NCBI GenBank assembly: GCA_030549495.1
Contig: JAUIRK010000774.1
Coordinates: 1 to 64,000, forward strand
DNA: 64,000 bases
Direction of reading: 5' to 3'
From: Nectonema munidae
Taxonomy: Eukaryota > Nematomorpha > Nectonematoida > Nectonematidae
How positions within the stretch are numbered: the first letter of the stretch is position 1; each line of letters begins with the position of its first letter. Below the pieces are notes generated by a model that saw only the letters and a list, made by a program, of their open reading frames with translations, was not told the origin of the DNA and searched no databases. Position numbers and translations under genes: made by a program. This document shows positions 56,765 through 64,000 of the stretch, one piece after another.

Positions 56765-58150
56765 TCGCTAAAAAATTAATTGTAGAAAATTGGCTGAATC
56801 ATATCCCTTCAAATTTTGTGACTTTTACTAAAATCGCTAACTGCATCTTTTGAAACCATTTTCATGGTAGTTGAATGACCCTTTCATGTCCAAAACTGTC
56901 AATCAAAATCAAAAATAATTTTTTTCAGCAAAATTATGACATTATCCTTATAACTTAGGATCTATATTATATACTACCTTGAAAATTTATAATTATATAC
57001 AGTTTGGAACGCATAACACATTATATATATAATTTTTTCAATAATCATGGCTACTTTTTAGAAAATGTCAATTAAATTTTGATTAATCAGAAATATATCT
57101 AATAAAATATACATTCAAATTTTAAATAAAATATGTTTTAATACTAAATCGGCCATGCTGGTTTCATTTCTGGACACAATTTTTACATTAAGGATTTGAA
57201 AATACCTATAGGTGTTAATCAAATTTGCGGTTTACTTATAAAAATTGTTTCCAAAAACATTCCTTCAAATTTTACATAAAATATACGTTTTATACTAAAT
57301 CGGCCATGCTGGCTTCATTTCTGGACTCATTTTTTACATTCAGGATGTGAAAATACCTATAAGTGTTAATCAAATTTGCGGTTTACTTATACAAATTGTC
57401 TCCAAAAACATTCATATTTTACAATGAAATATATGTTTTTATACCAAATCAACCATGCTAGTTTCATTTATGGACTAAATTTTTGCAGTTTGGATTTGAA
57501 AATACCTATAAGTATAAATCAAATTTGCGTTTAGTTCTAAAATTTGTTTCCAAAAATATTGATTCAAATTTTACACGAAATATATGTTTTTATAGCAAAT
57601 AGATCATGATGGTTTCGATGCAGTTTTCGCATTTAGAGGTTATACTGCTAGTGTCAATCAAATTTGCGGTTTATGTCTGAAAACTATATCCCAAAATATT
57701 CTCTCTAATTTTACATGAAATATATGTTTTTATACCAATTCGACCATGATCATTTTATTTCTGAAATGAGTTTTTGCATTTCAAGGTTTTAAATGTCTAA
57801 AAGTGTGAAACAAATGATCAATTTACGTCTATTGTCTAGAGAAATATTTTTGAAATTTAAATAAAATATCTGTTTTAAGGACAAATGGAAGATTATGGTT
57901 TCATTTTTGGACTCAGGTTTGGCATTTATGGTTTTAAAATATCTGAAAGCTTCAATCAGATTTGCGGTTTACTTCTAGATACTGTCTTCAAAAATATTTT
58001 CAAAAAAATAAAATATCTGTTTTATACCAAATCGACTATGCTTATTTTATTTCTGTACTGGATTTTGGCTAATACGGTTAAAAAATATCTCTAAGTGGCA
58101 ATTGAATTAGTAATCTATGCCTGAAAATCAGTTCTGTAAAAAATTTTCAA
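56765..58150 (+). repeat. Head plus ~147-bp tandem array (about seven units)
   Basis: The head 56765-57130 matches 9365-9770. Units begin at about 57144, 57293, 57440, 57592, 57732, 57880 and 58025, each with a CCAT-G-T-TTTCATTT..GGACT core and a TCAAATTTGCGGTTTA core. The first units are nearly identical. Later ones diverge step by step, and the last are barely recognisable. Confidence 0.85.
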
Positions 58151-58154
58151 AAAA

Positions 58155-59185
58155 TGGCTGCATATTAGGTATATAGTAAAAAGAAACTTTTTTTTTGTAT
58201 ATTTTGGCTTATAATACTTTCTTTAATCATCTTCAGTATGAAATATTTATTTTAAAAAAACAAAACTTAATATAAAATATTTTGAAGATTAGTATGAGAG
58301 AAGGAAGGAAGTTGAAAACATGTGATCAAAAGAAATAATTAAAAAAAATATGTATCTTGACTAAATGGAAGATCTACCATGTTCTAATGAACTAGGAAGT
58401 GATTTAATGATATAATATTAGGTGCTTCAAAAAAGATTTTGACTGTGATAAAAGAAGTTCCTCTTTTACAAATGAAAAATATTTAAATCTATAGCATATC
58501 ATCTAGGATTACAATTATCATTTAACTAACATGGGTAGGAAATCAGAAAATTTAGAAACAGATGCCAATATGTGAGAATTTAGTCACTATCAAGATATTT
58601 TTAATTTAAATTGAATTGTCCAATCCAATCCTTTTGCGTCAAAGAGGGAATTTTTTAGATGAAGAACGTGGACAACTTTTTGTAATTGAACAATGAACAT
58701 CACGAATGATTCATCAGAAAAAAACTTTTGAACTGAGATTGGTTGACAAATATTCAGGCCTGATAATAAAATACAAGATACTGATAAAAAAAAAGCTTAA
58801 GATCATCAAGAAGATTATTTTATCAGAATGCTTTGAGAGAGGAAAAAAGTCATTTTGTCCTTATAAAAAAATTTTCAAACACACATTAAAGAATATTAAT
58901 TTCTAATGAAAAAAGAGATACGAAGAAAGGATCATCATAGAATGAATAGCAAAATTACATACTGTAAATTATAATATGACGTAGAGACTACGAACCGATA
59001 ACGAATTTGTAGCCAAACAGATGGAGGTCCTATCGAGTTACATAAGTTACTGTAGAATGAAATATTTTGAGTGAATTAAACACCTAAAGTTGGTTTATTA
59101 AATAAATTAAGAAAATAATTACCAGAGAAATACTCCAAGTAGAATTTATTTTTATGTTTATATATTTGACATTGATTTACAGGTT
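58155..59185. other. No supported gene
   Basis: AT-rich DNA between two tandem arrays. The open run 58706-58906 is lysine-rich low complexity. Confidence 0.45.
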
Positions 59186-59189
59186 TAAT

Positions 59190-59990
59190 CGATTTTTTGA
59201 CAGGTTTTATTGATTACATAAAAAATGAACATCACCATTAAATTCTACATACTTGAAATGTATAAAAAACTTTTTATAAGAATAAAAATTTTAATTTTGA
59301 CATGGGCTGTCCTATTTAAATTATTTTTTGTCAGAATTGACTAATTTTTATAAAAAAATGGAATATCACCAGTAAACACAGCCTACTTGAAAATGCGAAT
59401 ATGTGTGTAAAAAACTTTATATAATTATTCGGATAAAATGTTTCTTTTTGAGATAAATCAATTTTTTGACAGTTATGATTGATTTTTATAAAAAAAATGA
59501 ATATCACCGCTGAATTACGCATGCTTAAAAATGAGTATATGTGTGTAAAAAATTTATATAATTATTTAGATAAAATGTTTCTTTTTAAGATGGGCTGTCA
59601 CATTTAGAGCAATTTTTTAATAGGTTTGATTGATTTTCATAAAAAATGAATATCACCACTGAATTCAGCATGCTTGAAAATGGGTATATATGTTAAAAAA
59701 CATTATTTAATTATTTAGATAAGTTTCTTTTTGAGATGTCACATTTAGATCAATTTTTTGACAGGTTTGATTGATTTTCATAAAAAATAAATATCACCAC
59801 TGAATTCAGCATATTTGAAAATGGGTATACATGCGTGTCAAAAATTTTATATAATTATTTAAATAAAAAGTTCCTTTTTGAGATGAACTGTCAAATATAA
59901 ATAAATTTTTTGACAGGTTTGATTGATTTTGACAAAAAAAAAATGGACAACACTACTGAATTCAGTATAGTTGAAATATATATGTAGCAT
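59190..59990 (+). repeat. Second tandem array, ~135-150-bp unit, about six copies
   Basis: The phrase TTTTTTGACAGGTTTGATTG recurs near 59193, 59325, 59463, 59608, 59755 and 59908. Each is followed by AATATCACCACTGAATTC-like and TTTCTTTTTGAGATG-like blocks. The last three units are the best preserved. Confidence 0.85.
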
Positions 59991-59999
59991 TAAATATTT

Positions 60000-60715
60000 A
60001 TAAAAACTTGTTAATATCTGAGAAAAATAGGAGGGGGGGGGCGGAGGGCACTCACAAACAGACAAATTTAGCCCAGCACTGATAGGGTTAAGGTGATTTA
60101 ATGATATTCATGGTAATAAAATAGTCAGCTCTATTTAATTTTTCATTAATTAGATTTTAAATTGTCTATTTCATTAAATATTACCATAATTTTGATAAAG
60201 ACTGAGGACAACTAAAATCGAAAAATTTTCTCGGAGAAATGCCTCCAGACCCTCCTAGCATTTGCTGCCGCTACGAATCAGACATGGGAAACTTTATTCT
60301 ATATGCTTGCGATAACACTTATTCAAACACGTCTCGGTTAGCGGATCTAAAAAAAACGGAAATCTCAAACTTTAATCTCAGGAGTTTTTCAAAAAGTTAT
60401 AACCTTAATTTTTTAATTTTCTTATTTGTCTAATTATTAAATCCTTCATAAATATATATATATATATATCTTTTTTTTGTAAATATTTCTACTTGTAACA
60501 TTTGATTAACATAAGCAACTTATTTTTACCACTATTTAATAAATCTTAAATATACTATTACATATATATTTTATAATTTTCTTGTATTAGTTTGTAGAAA
60601 AATTTTCTAATACTATTACTAAAATTTTGAAAATCAAGACATTCTTATAATGCTAGAACAAAAAAATGAGCAATGAAAAAATATTATTTTAATTTAGCAA
60701 AATAATAAAATATTT
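60000..60715. other. No supported gene
   Basis: Includes a G-rich run (60033-60041) and a (TA)n stretch near 60452-60468. The open run 60239-60433 has no recognised domain. Confidence 0.45.
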
Positions 60716-60717
60716 TA

Positions 60718-60925
60718 TAGTTGTTGTTGTTGTTGTTGTTTTATTTGACACAGCTTGTAAAATGCAAGGATTTCGAAAGCTGGCATGAGGCTTTTACAAA
60801 TTTAAGATGATTAATCACAGTTTTTGTGAATTTGTTTTTTTAGCATTGGGAGCCTTGGGGATCGAACCCCTGACCTTCAACTGTTAAGCTGAGAGGTACA
60901 CCCTAACAACCATGAGTCTCTATAT
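60718..60925 (-). repeat. tRNA-derived SINE with (AAC)n-type tail
   Basis: On the minus strand a tRNA-like head (GGTTGTTAGGGTGTACCTC as A-box region, GGGGTTCGATCCCC as a perfect B-box arm, 60858-60871) is followed by a body. It ends in a (CAA)n tail, visible as TTGTTGTTGTTG at 60721-60740 on the plus strand. Head, body and simple-repeat tail in this order define a SINE. Confidence 0.7.
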
Positions 60926-61007
60926 TATTTTATAGTAAAAGTTCGATTATGATAAACATAGAGTATGAACAAGTAAATTTTGTAAGAAGTTAAAAGGATG
61001 TTTATCC

Positions 61008-61190
61008 ATATATATATAGTGAATAATGTAAAAATCAAAGTTTTAACTTTTATTTGGTAATAAAAGGAGTAGTATTGTAGCAAATATTTCAACAGACTCA
61101 ATCTGTCTTCTTCAGTGCGTTAAAAATGAGTGGTACCAAATAAAAGTTAAAACTTTTATTTTTACATTATTCACTATATACACAATGGAG
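61008..61190 (-). mobile_element. Penelope-type 3' end inside a long inverted repeat
   Basis: Arms at 61018-61062 (ATAGTGAATAATGTAAAAAT, TTTATTTGGTA) and 61133-61185 pair almost perfectly. Between them, on the minus strand, lies ACTGAAGAAGACAGATTG, then GTCTGTTGAAATATTTG, the characteristic Penelope-like tail. Confidence 0.55.
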
Positions 61191-61199
61191 TTTTCCTTA

Positions 61200-62930
61200 T
61201 CCTACATTATATATATATATATATATATCCAACCTGTATAATTTGTCAAATAATCAAAATAAAATTGTGTAATCAAAGAATCGAAAAATGTTCAAAATAA
61301 AAAATATTTATTATTTTTAAATATATCGTTGGCTCCAGTTACTCTTAGTTTCGTATATGTATGATTTGATAAAAATTATTAGAGACTAGTTTATCTTTCT
61401 ATTCCTATCTTAAGCACAAAGATTATATAGCTTTCCTATGATACCATTTTCTATAAAAATTGTTGTTTAAATCTTCACATTATGCTTTTAATAAAAAGTT
61501 GTCTCTTTTTTTTTACTAAAATTTAGACCAAATTTTTCGAAGTATTCTACGAAAAATATATTCTTTTTATTTATATTCTCTTTTGCGATATTACATATTC
61601 TTTTTGCGATCATTATATAACTCATTTATTCTAAATACAATAACAAATTCTGAAATAATTTTGTTTTTGAGATCAAAATTAAGTTTATTATAAAAATTTA
61701 AGTATTGGAAAGTAAAAAAAATATCTTCAATTATATCTTCTTTAAGTTTATATCTTAAAGCCGAAAATATTCGTTTAATACTGATTTGAATAACCGGTCA
61801 TTATCAGCCAATCTTTCGAAACGAGCATTTTTATTCAGCCAGCATTGTAAAAGATCTTCAGATTTATTAATTCTATTAACCACAACAAATTTTTTAACTT
61901 CCTACTTGTAACAATTGTAATACTATCTTTATTTAATTTTTGTTTTTCTGCCTTATTTAGTTAATTTTTGTTTGTGTATATTTTTTTAGACAAAAAACTA
62001 CTTAAATTACAAAACAAAATTATTATGAACTCAAAAAGAATATAGAAGAATACACAAAATGGGGTTTCTAACCAGTAGCCGATCAATTTTTTTATACGGG
62101 ACACTGTCAAGCGCATATACAGAACCTCTTTAGCTAAGGGAGGGATGGGGCAAAATTTTTGAAAAATATATGAATAATAAAATTTGTGTTATATTACAAA
62201 TAATTTATAAAAAGTATATAGCTAAATTTTAGAAGGTGGGGAAGAAGGGATGTAGCGCAAGTGGCATACCTATCTTTAATGGTGCCTGAGGGGGATGATA
62301 ATTCTGCCACCCCTCAAAATGTCAAATAACATTTCAAAACTTAATAATACAGTTATATGTATGGAAAATAACAATAAAAAGCGCTATTACATTACTAATT
62401 AAGTCTAAAATATATCGGTTAAATTTTCACTGACGATATATTAATACAAATGAATTCTGTTGTGCCAGAAAGGGTTTTAAAAATGAGCTATTTCAACCTT
62501 TTATTTTATAAGCGTAACATTATTTAAACAAAAGTAGCATACTTTGAAAATCATTATAGCAATTTATCTCATAAATTTTCAGTGTAGTTCTAAAAGCGAT
62601 TAGCTACTTTGAATGTATATGAAAAATGGATTGTATAGTGAGGCTTCACTGTGGGAACCTCTTTATAGTTAGCGTAAAACATTTTACTTAGGAAATTATT
62701 TTACCCTCGCACGACCAGAGACCGATGCTGCCGAGATTTGACTATTAAAATTTCAAAAAAGAGAAAGTTAAGAAAAAGGTATCTATTTCAACATTCGGTA
62801 TCAAATCAAAATTTACAAATTTTTTTTATTAGAAATTAGTTTTTTTAAAATACTATAGCTCGAAAGTTTTATTAGGCCAAAAAAATCTTGAAAGATTTCT
62901 CTATTTTATAAAATAGAGAAAATTTAAATA
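61200..62930. other. No supported gene
   Basis: AT-rich DNA with a (TA)n run near 61207-61228. Nothing coding recognised. Confidence 0.45.
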
Positions 62931-62939
62931 AAACGAATT

Positions 62940-63590
62940 TTTTTGAACAAAGTAAACTTTATTAAAGCAAATATTTTCGGTTCAATCACGAACCTATATC
63001 AAGCAAAATGTGATAAATTAGTTGGAAGTCAAACAAAAAGAAGGGTGTCAATGTGAATGCATTTAACAAAAGAAAGAGCAAATCGGTGTAAGTGGTAATG
63101 CTTTATAATAATGTGTTTTGTATTATATAAATGATAAGAGGTGATGAAAAATGTTTAAGTGTGAAATATAGTTATGGACAAAAGATAGAGATAATTGTGT
63201 AGAAAAGAAAGATAACATTATATGATATAGAATTTAGAAATGATGTTAAACATGTATCAAAATAGAACTTTGTACTGGTTTGGAAAATTTTCACAACGGT
63301 TAATGCAACATTTAAATTTGCTAGAAAAATATGACTCTAAGAAGGGTAAATGTGTTGGATCTTGTGAATTTGCCAATATTTTTAAAATCAAAGGAATGCG
63401 AAGGATTATCATTGATGTGATGATGTAAATGTGAAGCGTAGAATGATTTGAAAATTATGTTTTTCAAGTTATATTCATGATTATAAAGACGGAGTCTAAG
63501 TGGGTCTGTTGTTAGTCCAATATAACAAGCTGAACAATTGTTGCATTTAAATTGATAAATGACATTTTTACTATAGAACCTTAATTTCTA
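62940..63590 (-). mobile_element. Penelope-like element fragment, GIY-YIG endonuclease and 3' end
   Basis: Minus-strand translation near 63567-63480 gives NVIYQFKCNNCSACYIGLTT, then LRLRLYNHE, a GIY-YIG core of Penelope type. Sequence with HHHINDNPSHSFDFKNI follows toward 63400. The 3' tail near 63000-62945 reads GGTTCGTGATTGAACCGAAA, then ATATTTGCTTTAATAAAG. Divergent from the fragment at 55.7 kb, so a different copy or family. Broken. Confidence 0.6.
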
Positions 63591-63599
63591 AAAGATGAG

Positions 63600-64000
63600 C
63601 AACTTTGAGAATATTAGGTTTGCACATTATTCAAGAATCTCTTGAAGATGATACCGCGGTCTCTTCTAATATGCCAAAACAGATATATTTTAGTAGTAGT
63701 GTATGTACATAATACAATATAAAATTACCTTTAACAATAAACGACCATATTTGTAAAATTAGTTTTTTTTCTTTCGTTGAAGTTTTATCTAAACCGGTGT
63801 TTTTTGAAAATATTAAATTATAAAAAATAAACTTTAAAAAACGTCTTTACTTTTTGTTAAAAATAAGCTTAACTTTTATTAAAAATCTTTTTATTGACTG
63901 AAATCAAATATAAAAAGAATACCCTAAAAAACTATAAAATAATATGTGCTAATTGATTATGAATTATTTGAGCAATACTTATTATTGGTTTATAAATCAA
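63600..64000. other. No supported gene
   Basis: AT-rich end of the window; nothing recognised. Confidence 0.5.

Noticed and set aside
58706-58906. Lysine-rich open run
   Set aside because: Product of A-rich DNA.
60858-60910. tRNA gene on the minus strand
   Set aside because: Good T-arm but no acceptor stem; it continues into a SINE body and trinucleotide tail.

Overview
This window looks like nuclear DNA from an AT-rich invertebrate animal. It has spliced genes with GT-AG introns, two animal genes (a CNPase and an ANKRD29-like ankyrin protein), and a dense mix of animal-type transposons (CACTA, hAT, MULE with FLYWCH fingers, piggyBac, pogo-like, LINEs, Penelope-like elements, tRNA-derived SINEs). 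Nothing looks bacterial. The mix would suit an arthropod such as a copepod, but that is a weak inference and the phylum cannot be fixed from sequence alone.

Layout. 1-6408: a CACTA/EnSpm-like transposon with a Tnp2-like transposase and a separate multi-exon SAM-domain gene, abutted by a small hAT-type element. 7.0-11.3 kb: two decayed LINEs on the minus strand. 11.3-16.8 kb: unidentified GC-richer coding-like DNA, a candidate host micro-exon (12747-12830), a possible solo LTR and a Penelope-type 3' end. 16852-19255: a decayed hAT with clean target duplication. 19.9-24.7 kb: SINE-like copies, a non-autonomous hAT and a 38-bp tandem repeat. 24909-27286: a piggyBac. 29644-31689: an unassigned DDE-type element with an 8-bp duplication. 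32.4-34.7 kb: a Gag fossil and a MULE.

Host genes. 35399-36598 (+) is an intact single-exon ANKRD29-like gene. Convergent to it, on the minus strand from 52972 to 38792, is a five-exon 2',3'-cyclic-nucleotide 3'-phosphodiesterase (CNPase) gene. All four splice junctions are phase-consistent and give 472 residues with the P-loop and both HxT motifs. Its introns carry much of the region's mobile DNA: a MULE split by a later hAT, a second MULE with long inverted repeats, SINEs and small elements.

Beyond 53 kb no host exon was recognised. There are pogo-like and MULE-like non-autonomous elements nested together, a hammerhead-like structured stretch next to a Penelope GIY-YIG fragment, two tandem arrays with a period near 147 bp, a SINE with an AAC-type tail, and more Penelope debris up to 63.6 kb.

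Most likely new or under-described: the CACTA element pairing its transposase with a spliced SAM-domain gene, the 29644-31689 element, the head-plus-tandem-array repeat seen at 9.4 kb and 56.8 kb, and the decayed hammerhead-like fold at 55.4 kb.
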